DNA from: Lunularia cruciata
Lineage: Eukaryota; Streptophyta; Marchantiopsida; Lunulariales; Lunulariaceae
Reading direction: 5' to 3'
Length of the DNA: 64,000 nucleotides
NCBI GenBank assembly: GCA_948567375.1
Contig: OX419760.1
Coordinates: 46,686,001 to 46,750,000, forward strand
Shown here: positions 21,721 through 33,120 of the stretch, in pieces
Layout of the letters: every line of letters starts with the position of its first letter
Numbering within the stretch: position 1 is the stretch's first letter
Made by a program: the position numbers and the translations under genes
Notes under the pieces: model-generated
Databases searched by the model: none
Seen by the model: only the letters and a program-made list of their open reading frames with translations
What the model was told of the DNA's origin: nothing

Positions 21721-23625
21721 GTCATGAGACCATGAGTCTGAAAGTGAGAAGTAGTGAGGAGTTGAGAGGAAATCCCATGGTTTGGACAAAAGAGAATTGG
21801 AGGAATATACTTGGTCTTGATGCATGCTCAACAAGAGCAATGACCATCAATACCAAGTTCTATGATGGGGAGCTGACCCACAAAATCAAGGACACTTTTG
21901 GAGAGCCTTGCAACTGCAACAAAGCTTGGCAAGTTCTCATTTATAAGGACCCTGCTCAAAAACCAATTGTGAAAGTGGTTATGAAGTTATTTTGTCACAA
22001 ATAGACAACTTGCTTAACCAATACCCAAGCTATCTTCTTTCATATGATATACAAGGCAAAGCCTGTCAATTGGGCTTGACTGCTCTACCTACAAGCCCAA
22101 ACCCTTCACTATGACTTCTTAGTTAAGAGAGGAGCAACTAACCTAGCTCCCTTCACAATCCATTCTACATGGGGCTTAACTTACTGAATGAGGAAGATCA
22201 CAAGAGATTCCCAAGCCATTATCCTACCGACTATTACTTCACTTCCCAGCCCAAAGGGAAGTCAATTATTAATAGATATTGGGAAGTGGATGCAGAATTC
22301 ATCCAAACAGGAAAATTTGTACAAGTGGACAAAGAGGTAGTGAACAACAAGCCAAAGAGGAAACAAGCACCACCAGCCTAGACTGCTGCTCCAACCAAGA
22401 TGAGTGCAAAGAAGAACCCTCTGGTCATTGATGTGGCTTTTGAAACCAAGAAAGAGGAAGAAGGGTTCTTCACTTTGCAATCAAAGGACAAGGACCAAGA
22501 AGAAGAAGAAGAAGAGCAGTTCAATGATGCCCTTAATATCCAAAGATCAAGAACAAGCACCAGACAAAGACGAGGAAACTGAAGAGGAGGTGAGTGGCCT
22601 AGAGCCCAAACCCCTGAGCCCTGGGTCTTGATCCCCATCTTTGGCGAAGAGGGACACACACCAAGAACAGGGAGATGAACTTTGGCCCACAGTTCAAGCA
22701 TACACTTGGCCAACAGACTAGCATGGGGCTGAAGTAAAAGAAGAGGTGGATGTTGAAGCAGTGGGGACCCAAGTGCAGATCATGAAAGAACCCAAAGTCC
22801 ATGCTCCATGCTTCAACAGAGAAGGAAGAAAGATCAAGTCGAACCACTGCTAGCCAGGTTTGGAGGGAGTCAACTTTTTTATTCATTTGGTGGGGTCAGT
22901 GTTGCAGTTGATGGAATTATTGCTACCCCAATACCAGCACAAGTGCAAAGATTTTAGATTATACCATCTTGGTGTGGATAATGCACAAGAAGATTTATAC
23001 TCAGAAGGCCCAAGAAAGTAAGCTCTAGGACAAAGTGACCACCTAGAGCCGAGATTGCTTTAAGGAGGTAGCAAAGAAGGTGAACACCTTGGTGTAGGAC
23101 ATATTCAAAGACAAGAAGAAAAATGCCTCCCTTCTTCTGCACTCCAAGGTTAAGAGAAAGAATTGTGCAAGGTCAACTTGGAATTAGGGATACTGTGGAT
23201 GGAGAAGAAGGAGAAGGAGCTCAGAAACAAAAGATCAACTCCAAGCTTGATATGAGGAGGTGAAGAGCTTGCACCAGAAGCTGAATGATACCAAGGTCAA
23301 GAATGCAACTTTGGATCTCTAGATGTTTGAGCATCAAAAGGAGGTAGCCATGGAGAAAGAGGCCAAACAAGAGTGCCTGCACACGAAATTGAATAAAGAT
23401 TTCCAGGCAAAGTGCCTGCAAATCAAAACAAAGAAGAAGGAGTAACTCCAGCAGGTGAAAGAGGTCTGGGTGTAGTTTTTGGAGATGCTCTAAGAAGAAG
23501 CCAAAGGGAGAGCAACATACTATCAAGTCCAAAAATTGCAGTTCCAGGCTCAAAAACTGAAGGGGAAGAAATATGAGGATGAACAAAGTTCACTATGCAA
23601 CTTTGGGTATATGCAAATAGGAAAA
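21721..23625 (+). pseudogene. Gag-like coiled-coil ORF, family G copy 1
   Basis: Open pieces 21732-22004, 22169-22381 and 22400-22582 give IKDTFGEPCNCNKAWQVLIY, IVKVVMKLFCHK, MGLNLLNEEDHKRFPSHYP and TGKFVQVDKEVVNNKPKRK. They are followed by Lys/Glu-rich sequence and a Gln/Glu coiled coil to about 23560. It matches family G at 51.96-53.89 kb, and the order of motifs also matches the element B gag and the H ORF. Stops and shifts throughout. Family unknown to me; I treat it as gag-like because it recurs with LTR-like repeats. Confidence 0.6.
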
Positions 23626-24614
23626 TCAACAAAATAAAGAACTTCTATTTGCTAAAGATTGCTGACTACAAGGAGCAATCCAAAGAATTCCTTTCACAAA
23701 TCAAAGGCAAAGGATGCTCTTCACAACAAAGTGCGTAGGCAAAGGAACCTCGGATACCAAAAGGAACCATAGTGTTAGATTAGTGTACATCCTTTCATAT
23801 TTTCCAATGATTTTCCATAGACTCTATTAGTTACTTGCAAGAAATACAGACCTATCCTCCTAGATAAGGAAGTTCTCTATACATTTGTAAAGTAGTAATG
23901 AAACAGATGGCTTTAGCCTAGTAGAATTTTTGGGACAAATGGCATTTGGCCAAGTTCCAGCCAAAGAACCGTTTGGTGTGTTAGGTTAGGTAAAAAATCA
24001 TTACTCTCAGTGCATGCACGGGGTAGGACTAGCCTCCTCCCTCTCATATTTTTCAGAAGCTTAATTAAGCTATTAGAGTAGATAAAACTGGAATTAAGAC
24101 CATAATTGGTGGCAGGAAAGTAGGTAGGTTTGGAGCTAGGTTTGGCAAGGACTCCGCTTAGCCAGCCAAGACCCTTTAGAGTGAAGTGGAGTAGCAGTAA
24201 GAAATTTTACGTAAGGCTTTGGCTCAATAATGAACAAGTACACTTTACCATACAACTTTGTATCACACCAAAGTCCAGTCTGATCAATCTGTATTCATCT
24301 AGTGTTCAGCTTTGAATGCCCTTGCCAATTTATAGTTGTGAATTTTGCTGAAGGATTGAAGTAGTTGAATCCAAGTGGAAGGGTTGGCAATTGGAGTTTG
24401 AATGTGAAGTGTAACCCAATGATAGATTTGATTGCTCCAATGTGCCATCAATAATACAAAATTGAGACTCAACTACATTCGCTTGACAATTAAGCCCCTT
24501 TGGTGGCATGCCTACGGGAAAGAGTAGAATATACTATCAAAATTGGAGGTTTTGGGGTGAAGTGCACCATCACTTCACGGTAACTTTGTTTAGGTAGTTT
24601 TGAAAGTGATTTAA
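23626..24614. other. Spacer with no recognisable gene
   Basis: Unlike the spacers of module copies 2 and 3, this one lacks repeat R. It holds a short plus frame at 24130-24315 with no resemblance to anything. A small stem GTGAAGTG/CACTTCAC lies near 24557-24578. Confidence 0.3.
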
Positions 24615-24706
24615 GAGATTTTCAAGTTTGTCTAGAGCGCCACAGTGGGTTCCTCTATGAGTGCAGAGGAACCCACTGTGACGCTCTATAGAAACCTGAA
24701 AATCTC
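24615..24706. ncRNA. Long near-perfect hairpin, small-RNA precursor candidate
   Basis: Two 42-nt arms (24615-24656 and 24665-24706) pair at 38 of 42 positions around an 8-nt loop (ATGAGTGC). The inner 15 bp (GTGGGTTCCTCT side) are perfect. It lies next to the point where hydrolase copy 1 stops matching copies 2 and 3. It could be a microRNA-like or siRNA-generating hairpin, or a small palindromic insertion. No expression evidence is available. Confidence 0.5.
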
Positions 24707-24726
24707 ATACACTCGTACCGGGCTCC

Positions 24727-25860
24727 AACATCACATTATGAATATTTGATGCCCCACTGACGGCAGATGCCTCGGTGACTAATTTTCCTTGAAATTTACC
24801 GTGTGGGAAAATATCAGTTTGTTACAGTCTTTATTCCTAATCCGACTGCTTTCTAACTTTCCAATGTACACGAGTAACACACATGCACTTCATTTTTTAG
24901 GTACATTTCTAGGTTTTTACTTGTCAGGGTTCAATGAGACTAGAGTAAGGATCAAGATAGATGTGGTTACCTTCAAAGAACTTCAAAGAGACGCAAAAAG
25001 CTTATGGAAACCTGAAGTTCCAGATGGGAATCTCATGCGCATTATAGAACAAATTCATTTCATATAAATGAGCGTGATCTTATGATTTGGTACTTACCAG
25101 TCGTATAGGAAGACTTTCGTGTACATCTTGAACCTCCACGGCCCTCGATCCCTCGTGCAGTTCGGCTTTGTATGCTAAAACTCCGAGAAATTCATTGAAT
25201 TGTTCTTCTTCTCTGGCAAGACGCTTGTTGTGCTCCGATAGTAGCTCGGCCAATGTGCTGAGTTTCCACTGAGAAGTTTGGAAGAGGTGATTGAAAGTAG
25301 ACTCTCTCAAGGCCCCGTGAGGTGTTGCGTAAAAGAATATACCACCCAGGTTTCTGAAGAATACCTTGCAATGGGAACTGTCTCTGCTATTTTCTCTTCT
25401 TGCTACGTGAAACGCGTGGTCTATCATATCTTTGACGATAAGTCCTCCGAAACTATGAGCGACAATGACTATCGCTATCTGTTCGGTCCCCCGGTTTTTA
25501 GTTCAGGAATTATCATGTGGACTAAATTTTCTTTCATTTGGTAGTCATCAAGCCTGCCTTCTCTAGCAGTCTTATACTTGCTTGGATCGTAGGCTGCTGC
25601 TAACGCCCTTATCAAAAACTTGTTTTGTACTTGCAGCTTCTGATCCTCTGCGATTAATTTTTTCGGCCAAAGCTCAGTGGATTCTTGAAAAGTCCAAGTG
25701 CTGAAGTGTACATCTTTTTTCGGAGCGTCATCGATTGCAATTCCATCAAAGAAAATGACCACACCTTCTCCTCTCCCGGTACGCATGTCCTGAAGTCATT
25801 GAGACTGTCATTCAACTTTTCTACCTGTTCATAGGCACATAACTTCATACATTAGTTTCA
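24727..25860 (-). pseudogene. SERAC1-like alpha/beta hydrolase, copy 1 (broken)
   Basis: Minus-strand copy of the genes at 30142-31385 and 54557-55798. Two frameshifts: one base lost between GEEK and VVIFF (about 25766), and a net 4-base loss before the nucleophile (about 25480). The oxyanion motif FFHG is FFDG. The AHSFGG nucleophile motif is still encoded but out of frame. The donor GTAAGT after the first coding exon is kept, but the acceptor AG of the last exon is CG (about 24800), and the exon's end is replaced after 24727. Clearly dead. Confidence 0.85.
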
Positions 25861-27540
25861 GATTTATCTCAGCATTTCTGCCCATGCTCAAATGATGAAA
25901 TCGATCTGGACAGATCGACATCGATTTGACCTGCAAACTTTGCGGATGCTCGTTATGAACCTAGATTCGTACATATGATACACGTTGGATCGCTTCGAAA
26001 ATAGACAAGTATTGGAACTGTTCTCAACTTATATGACTGCTGATGAATAAACAAGTGTGCACGAGATGAATAAATTTACTAGCATTTTGAATTTCAATCT
26101 GATTCCAAAATTCGAATTCTTAAGAGCCTGAACATAGAGGAATTCATCCTTCTCTAATGGAACTTAAAGACGGATGCCCCTCATTGCCACGTTTTGTTGA
26201 ACGCATTAAAATTTTCATGGCAATCAAGATACAGCCATAAGAATATTGAGTCACCTCCACATGTATTTGCAAAGTATCAAGTATAGGTGCTGGGTGCCCA
26301 GCAAAAGAATGAAGCGAAGAGAAAAAGAAATATACTCCCAACGCATCAAGAAGAGTGCTAGATTCCCCGCTCAGCAATGAAGCGATGGAATGGACATATG
26401 ATCATATGTCATGTCAAGTCAAATTAAGTAGATGAAATAACTCACCCCCGTGTACGAGGTCATAGGGGCCTCAGATGTTTTACCTCCGAGCTGAAACAGA
26501 CGAAACAATTTTATGATCCAGTCTCACAACCCATTGAAAACCAATGGGAATCAAATGTCAGCGGACTCTGAGACTTCCAAATATGTTCAAGGAAATGGAT
26601 GGCAGTCCACGATTCTGCAAGATTGCGAAGCCTGCATCGATATCGGCACTGCACTTGGCGACTATCACTTTAGAGTGACATCCAACGTTTTCGGTTGCTT
26701 CTATTGTTAGTTATGGAGTCTCAACACTCTGAACTTAAGTCTTCTCGATCTGTCGAGAGTAAATCCTGCAATCGCAACACTCGTAATATCCAGCTAGACT
26801 GTCTATGGTGAAATGCTCTAAAGAGTAAGCAACCCTGCCACCATTACAGGGTACGAACACTCATTGTTGACTTCTCCAGGATTTTTCCACACAAAAGCTA
26901 ACTACAAAAACTCAAACACACCGAAATCAGAAACTTACATCCTCGATTGGAGATCATTGTTTATGCAACCTGAATAAGAATGTTCTGCAGTTTGTCGACT
27001 GGAAAGAAGGCAAGGCTTCTGTATGGTGAATAGGGACAATAGCAACAGGGAGAACCTCGAAAGCGGGTTACGCGATATCTGTAACTTGGACTTACAACTT
27101 GAACCCCTGAAGCAGCACTGATCATGACAGGGCTCAGGGTCAGAATCTTTCACTTAACAGTTATTGTAACTGTAACAGGCTTACGGTCAATAGGAGAAAT
27201 AAGCCTTTCCCCAAGTCGACCGACTTGTCCACGTGGCCCAGTCAGTATCCTACTCGTTGACTAGTGTGCTCAAACTGCAAGTTTCTGGGCAATTTACGGA
27301 TGGTCCTTTACCCCTTTTAATCCATATGACCAATGCCTTTGCAAAGGTTAAGGCTGACCCTGAAGCACCACTGATCATGACCTGGGCTCATGGTCAGAAT
27401 CTTTCACTTTACAGTTATCGTTATTGGAACAGGCTTTTGGTCTATACAAGGAATAAGCCTTTCCCGAAGTCGATCGACTGATCCACGCGCACGACTTTAT
27501 GTGCTCAAACTGGAAATTTCTCGGCAATTCACCGTGTGCA
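25861..27540 (-). other. Upstream region of hydrolase copy 1
   Basis: Matches 31386-33120 and 55799-57535. It contains a possible 45-bp exon (26446-26490) bounded by a TTTCAG acceptor and GTGAGT donor on the minus strand, a GTAAGT donor at about 26933-26938, and a roughly 250-bp direct duplication (about 27100-27320 and 27350-27540) with CAAGTCGA/TCGACTTG palindromes. Probably promoter and 5' leader exons. Confidence 0.5.
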
Positions 27541-28171
27541 GTAATGCGACTAGACTATAATATATAAACTCTCGTTTCCTACTACATTATGACACCAGAC
27601 TATTCTAGCGCTGAACATCGATTGATGTTCCCGCTAGTGCTCTCGTGATTTGATATACAGTACGTTGATCATCTGGTAGGTTCTAGATTCTATCATTACT
27701 GTATGTATGTCACGTATATGTACATCGACCGCATTGGAGATGGTCTCCTGTACAGGATACACACAGTTGGTGAAATAGTATTAAGTGCCAGTTGCAAGGC
27801 AAGTTACCAAATCTCACTCTGTTTGAAGTATAAATTTATCGTACATTAAAGGTTCAACTCCTAAAGTAAACACCCCAAATTATTTGACTCCAGAAAAGTT
27901 GACTCACTAGGCCAAGTGAAATTTAATGCCCCTGATCAAGTTCCGACTAAAGTGCTCCTTCATCTCTGAAATCTGTTTTCCTTGGCTTTCTTCGATCTTA
28001 TCTCCGAACATGTTCTGAATACGGTTGTGGAGCATCATGCATCAGACTTGGATCATGATCACAATCAGCACGTGACCTGCACGTAATTTGGATCCGGGCT
28101 CGAACGATGTAAACGAGGAAGATTCTACTCGATCTTGACGAGACGATAGGACGTAGTGAACAGAGAAAAAG
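27541..28171. repeat. Module tail, copy 1
   Basis: Matches 57536-58130 up to the shared ten bases AAAAAGGCGA. It is absent from module copy 2, where sequence jumps directly from the hydrolase leader to the segment beginning ACACCGTGGTACC. Confidence 0.8.
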
Positions 28172-28364
28172 GCGACCGCGTAGAAAACAGGGGGGACATA
28201 GACGAACACTCTAAGCAATTAAGTGATTACAGACGCCACAATGTACCCTCAATTATATTATATTTCTTGTTCTGGAAGGACATCACTTTCGAATTGGCAA
28301 AAACGTCTCGATATACTTCCGAAAAAATAAAACCTCCGATGTTGATGAATTAGTCTAAATATTT
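28172..28364. other. Junction DNA between module copies 1 and 2
   Basis: Begins with a GACCGCGTAGAAAAC fragment of the 99-bp repeat family seen at 33.3 and 60.8 kb, then AT-rich DNA. No gene. Confidence 0.4.
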
Positions 28365-28410
28365 GATGTCATATCGAGTACTCTTATCTAAGAGTACTCG
28401 ATATGACATC
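28365..28410. repeat. Perfect 22-bp-arm palindrome
   Basis: Arms 28365-28386 and 28389-28410 are exact reverse complements around TC. Perfect palindromes this long are rare by chance. Confidence 0.95.
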
Positions 28411-28419
28411 GAGACTTTA

Positions 28420-28459
28420 TGTCATCGGCATAGGGTTCTCTAAGCTTACGCCGATGACA
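28420..28459. repeat. 10-bp-arm inverted repeat
   Basis: TGTCATCGGC at 28420-28429 pairs with GCCGATGACA at 28450-28459, with a 20-bp spacer. Nine bases after it module copy 2 begins (28469). Confidence 0.85.
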
Positions 28460-28468
28460 CGTGGAAGA

Positions 28469-29474
28469 CCAGATCAAGGATGCCCAATCTGCTCCCGCAC
28501 TCTTAATATCCAAAGATCAAGAAGAGCGCAAGGCAAGGACAAGGAAACCCAAGAGGATGTGCCTGGCCTTGAGCCGATACCCCCAACTCCCAGGCCTTGA
28601 TCCCAATCTTTGGAGAAGAGGGAGATGAACTTTGGCCGACAGACTAGCAAAGGGGCCAAAGTAGAAGAAGAAGTGGATGTTGAAGCAGAGGGAACCTAAC
28701 TGCAGATAATGAAAGAAGCCAGAGTCCATGCTTCAACAGAGGAGGAAGGGTTGAACCACTGCAAGCCAAGTTTTGGAGAGAGCCAAATTGGTCATTCATT
28801 TGGTGGGGTTGGTGTTTCAATTGATGGAACTCCTGCTACGATGTACCAGCAAGACTACCCAAAGATTGTAGATTATACCACCTTTCTGTGGTGAATGCAC
28901 AAGGAGATTTATACTCAAAAGGTCCAAGAAAGTTAGCTCCAAGAGAAGTGATCCGGAACTAAGATTACTTCAAGGAGATACCAAAGAAGGTGAATGCCTT
29001 GGTGTATGAAGTATTCAAAGAGAAGAAGAATGTCTTCCTTGCTTCTGGGCTCCAAGGTTAGGAGAAAGAATTGGGCGAGGTCAAGGGCAAGGTCAATTGA
29101 GAAGAACTGGTCATGGAATTAGGGAAGCTATGGATGCAGAAGAAGGAGAAGGGACTTAACAGCAAAGATCAGCTCCAAGCTGAAGACAAGGTGGTGAAGA
29201 GCTTGGGCCAAGAGTTGAATGATATCATGGTCAAAAATGCAACTTTGGATCTCCAGATGCTTGAGTATCAAAAGGAGGTAGCCATGCAGTTGGAGGCCCA
29301 AGCAAAGGAATTGGCGTTGGCCATGGAGAAAGAGGCAGAACAAGTGTGAGTGCACAGGAAGTTCAATGAAGAATTTCAGGTGAAGTGCTTGCAAATCAAA
29401 GCAAAGGAGGAGGAACTCCAGCAGGTGGAAAAGGTCTGGGCGCAGTTTGTGGAGATGCTCCAAGAAGAAGCCTA
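28469..29474 (+). pseudogene. Gag-like coiled-coil ORF, family G copy 2 (5' truncated)
   Basis: Starts abruptly at sequence equivalent to 52858 in copy 3, so the globular N-terminal part is missing. The coiled-coil frame 29113-29349 (QKEVAMQLEAQAKELALAME) matches copy 3 but ends at TGA where copy 3 has TGC. Not functional. Confidence 0.7.
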
Positions 29475-29504
29475 AGGGAGAGCAACATACTATCAAGCAC
29501 ACAA

Positions 29505-29674
29505 ATTGTGGTTCTATCGGAGTGGTTTCTGCCCAAGAGGTTAAACAGCAAACACTAAATGCATAACAGCTTATGACACTTTCTCTTCACTTCTAACCAG
29601 TTTAAACCCATATCCACTTGAGATCAACTCATCTTACAATTTAATTACTAGTATATGAACATTGGGGTGTTACA
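29505..29674 (-). repeat. Repeat R end fragment, module copy 2
   Basis: Minus strand begins TGTAACACCCCAATGTT and includes TTTAACCTCTTGGGCA, like repeats R at 43271 and 38196. It directly follows the G coiled coil, as R follows the element B and D gag ORFs. Confidence 0.7.
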
Positions 29675-30141
29675 CATATCTCATCATTTCCTTCTCTCTT
29701 TGTTTACATACTTTATAGCCTCCTCCTCGCTTAAGTATTCTTTTGATTTGAGAAAGTTACAAAGGAATAGAATTCTTATCTGATTATATTTTCATCAAAT
29801 AGAATTTGTGTCATGATTTGTAGCAATAACATTGCAAAAATCATTGTTTGACTCCAAAATGAGTTTTGAACCTAGTCTCATGATCAGTGTGGTAATATGG
29901 TAGTCCTAAAAATCGATGGGATACAAGATGAAAACAAACATCCAATTGAATTGCTGATGATAGTATTTACAATTGTAATTTCGCAATTGTTGTTCCAAAG
30001 GAATAGCAAGATCGTATAAACAAACCAAAATTGCATCAAATATCCTCCACCGTTTTCCTTTTCCTGACGGGCAAAAGTTAAATACTCAAACTTTACCTAG
30101 CTATACTAAGAGATACTCAAACTGTAGCTAACCGTAGTGGG
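29675..30141. other. Spacer between G copy 2 and hydrolase copy 2
   Basis: AT-rich, nearly identical to 54089-54556. No ORF. It probably carries the 3' UTR of the hydrolase on the minus strand. Confidence 0.4.
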
Positions 30142-31385
30142 TTAGATCTCAAGTCCTAAAATCTTTTCTCCTATGAACTTTTGTAAATTGATGTACCTAT
30201 CCGAGGTCAAGGCCCCTTCTAATGGTGGTTTACATATAGTGAAGTGGTCACTGTTCTGCAACACAGTATGAGTATTTGATGCCCCACTGACGGCAGATGC
30301 CTCAGTGACTATTGTTCCTTGAAATTTACCCTGTGCGGAAAAGTATCAATTTATTAGAGTCTTTATTTCTAATCCCACTGCTTTTAATTTTTCCTATGTA
30401 AATGAGCAACACACATGTACTTCATTTTTTTAATAAATTTCTAGGTTTTTACTTGTCAGGGTTCACTGAGACTAGAGTTAGGATCTAGATAGATGTAGTA
30501 GTCTTCAAAGAACTACAAAGAGACGCAAAAAGCTTATGGAAACCTGAAGTTCCAGATGGGATTCTCATGCGCACTTTAGAACAAATTCATTTCATATAAA
30601 TGAGCGTGATCTTATGATTTGGTACTTACCAGTTGTATAGGAAGACTTTCGTGTACATCTTGAACCTCCACGGCCCTCGACCCCTCGTGCAGTTGGGCTT
30701 TGTATGCTAAGGCTTCGAGAAGTTTATTGAATTGGTCTTCGTTTCTGGCAAGAGACTTGTTGTGCTCCGAAAGTAGTTCGACCAATGGGCTGCGTTTCCC
30801 CTGAGAAACTGGGAAGAGCTGATTGAAAGTAGCCTCTTCCAAGGCTCTGTGAGGAGTTGCGTAAAAGAATATACCACCCAGGTTTTTGAAGAATAGCTTG
30901 CATTTGACACTGTTGCTGTTTCTTTCCTTTCTTGCTTGGTGAAACGCCTCGTCTATCATCTCTTTGACGATAATTCCTCCGAAACTATGAGCGACAATGA
31001 CTATCGGTATCTCTCTGGTCCCCCGTTTCTTAACTAGTTCAGGAATTATCATGTGGACGAAAAGTTCTTTGATATTGTGTGCATCAAGCCTGCCTTCTGT
31101 AGCAGTCGTATATTTGCTTGAATCGTAGACCGCTGCTAACGCCCGTATCACAAACTTGTTCTCTACTTGCAGCTTCTGATCCTCTTCGAATAATTTTTTC
31201 GGCCAAAGCTCATTGGAGTTTTCAAAAGTCCAAGTGCTGAAGTGTATATCTTTTTTCCGAGCGTCATCGATTGCAATTCCATGAAAAAAAATGACCACAG
31301 CTTTCTCCTCCCCCGGCACGCATGTCTTGAAGTCATAAAGACTGTCATTCAACTTTTCCACCTGTTCATAGGCACATGACTTCAT
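30142..31385 (-). CDS. SERAC1-like alpha/beta hydrolase, copy 2 (two exons)
   Basis: Coding exons 31385-30630 (252 codons) and 30330-30142 (62 codons plus TAA), joined in phase 0 across a 299-bp intron with a GTAAGT donor and a CCGCACAG acceptor. Motifs: VVIFFHG (oxyanion loop, residues 30-36), TW at 51-52, WP at 61-62, VAHSFGG with nucleophile Ser134, GGIFFYATPH at about 168, and NSDHF with the likely catalytic His281, then ICKPP. This is the pattern of SERAC1-type serine hydrolases. Substrate unknown. The Met used is the first in the exon, but an acceptor (GAACAG) eight codons in, and a 45-bp exon upstream (31990-32034), suggest an alternative spliced start. It could also be the N-terminal part of a larger immune-type protein, but the stop after the last exon argues against that. 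Confidence 0.75.
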
Positions 31386-33120
31386 ACATTAGTTTCAGAT
31401 TTATCTCAGCATTTCTGCTCATGCTCAAATGATGAAATCGATCTGGACAGGTCGACATCGATTTGATCTGCAAACTTTTCGGATGCTCGATATGATACAT
31501 GAACCTAGATTCGTACATATGACACACGTTAGATCGCTTCGAAAATAGACAAGTATTGGAACTGTTATCAAGTTTTATGACTGCAGATGAATATACAAGT
31601 GTGCACCACATGAATAAACTTACTAGCATTCTGAATTTCAATCTGATTCCAAAATTAGAATTCTTAAGAGCCTGAACATAGAGGAATTCATCCTTCTCTA
31701 ATGGATCTTACAGACGGATGCCCCTCATTGCAACTTCTTGTTGAACGCATTAAATTTTTCATGGCAATCAAGATACAGCCATAAGAATATTGAGTCACCT
31801 CCACATGTATTTGCAAAGTATCAAGTATAGGTGCTGGGTGCCCAGCAAAAGAATGAAGCGAAGAGAAAAAGAAATATACTCCCAACGCATCAAGAAGAGT
31901 GCTAGATTCCCCGCTCAGCAATGAAGCGATGGAATGGACATATGATCATATGTCATGTCAAGTCAAATTAAGTAGATGAAATAACTCACCCCCGTGTACG
32001 AGGTCATCGGGGCCTCAGATGTTTTACCTCCGAGCTGAAACAGACGAAACAATTTTATGATCCAGTCTCACAACCCATTGAAAACCCATGGGAATCAAAT
32101 GTCAGCGGACTCTGAGACTTCCAAATATGTTCAAGGAAATGGATGGCAGTCCACGATTCTGCAAGATTGCGAAGCCTGCATCGATATCGGCACTGCACTT
32201 GGCGACTATCACTTTAGAGTGACATCCAACGTTTTCGGTTGCTTCTATTGTTAGTTATGGAGTCTCAACACTCTGAACTTAAGTCTTCTCGATCTGTCGA
32301 GAGTAAATCCTGCAATCGCAACACTCGTAATATCCAGCTAGACTGTCTATGGTAAAATGCTCTAAGAGTAAGCAACCCTGCCACCATTACAGGTACGAAC
32401 ACTCATTGTTGACTTCTCCAGGATTTTTCCACACAAAAGCTAACTAGAAAAACTCAAAAACACCCAAATCCGAAACTTACATCCTCGATTGGAGATCGTT
32501 GTTTATAGAACCTGAATAAGAACGTCATGCAGTTTGTCGACTGGAAAGAAGGCAAGGCTTCTGTATGGTGAATAGGCACAATAGCAACAAGGAGAACCTC
32601 GAAAGCGGGTTACGCGATGTCTGTAACTTGGACTTACAACTTGAACCCCTGAAGCAGCACTGATCATGACAGGGCTCAGGGTCAGAATCTTTCACTTAAC
32701 AGTTATTGTAACTGTAACAGGCTTTCGCTCAATAGGAGAAATAAGCCATTCCCCAAGTCGATCGACTTGTCCAGGTGGCCCAGTCAGTATCCTACTCGTT
32801 GACTAGTGTGCTCAAACTGGAAGTTTCTGGGCAATTTACGGATGGTCCTATCCCCCTTTTAATCCATATGACCAATGCCTTTGCAATGGTTAAGGCTGAC
32901 CCTGAAGCACCACTGATCATGACCTGGGCTCATGGTCAGAATCTTTCACTTTACAGTTATCGTTATTGGAACAGGCTTTTGGTCTATACAAGGAATAAGC
33001 CTTTCCCGAAGTCGATCGACTGATCCACGCGCACGACTTTATGTGCTCAAACTGGAAGTTTCTCCGCAATTCACAGTATGCAGTAATGCGACTAGACTAT
33101 AATATATAAACTCTCGTTTC
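31386..33120 (-). other. Upstream region of hydrolase copy 2
   Basis: Matches copies 1 and 3. A possible 45-bp exon at 31990-32034 (minus) sits between TTTCAG and GTGAGT and has the same length and frame in all three copies. Spliced to the main exon it would read MTSYTG then VEKLND. Another donor GTAAGT lies at 32475-32480. A direct duplication (about 32640-32870 and 32885-33110) repeats GATCATGAC, CAGAATCTTTCACTT, AGTCGATCGACT and CTCAAACTGGAAGTTTCT. Exact exon structure needs transcripts. Confidence 0.5.

Noticed and set aside
22954-23586. Leu/Phe-rich minus frames that look like membrane proteins
   Set aside because: They are reverse translations of the coiled-coil G ORF: Lys/Glu codons read backwards give Leu/Phe/Ser.
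26513-26710. 65-codon plus frame repeated at 32057-32254 and 56470-56667
   Set aside because: Same reason: it is antisense to probable intron or leader DNA and has no recognisable family.
27233-27481. 82-codon plus frame repeated at 32775-33023 and 57188-57436
   Set aside because: It is open in all three copies, but the copies are so similar that this is not evidence of selection. It lies across a duplicated, palindrome-bearing leader of the hydrolase gene on the other strand.
30142-31385. N-terminal part of a hydrolase-NB-ARC-LRR immune receptor
   Set aside because: Such fusions are reported in liverworts, but the second exon ends in TAA and no P-loop or LRR motif is visible downstream on the minus strand in any copy.
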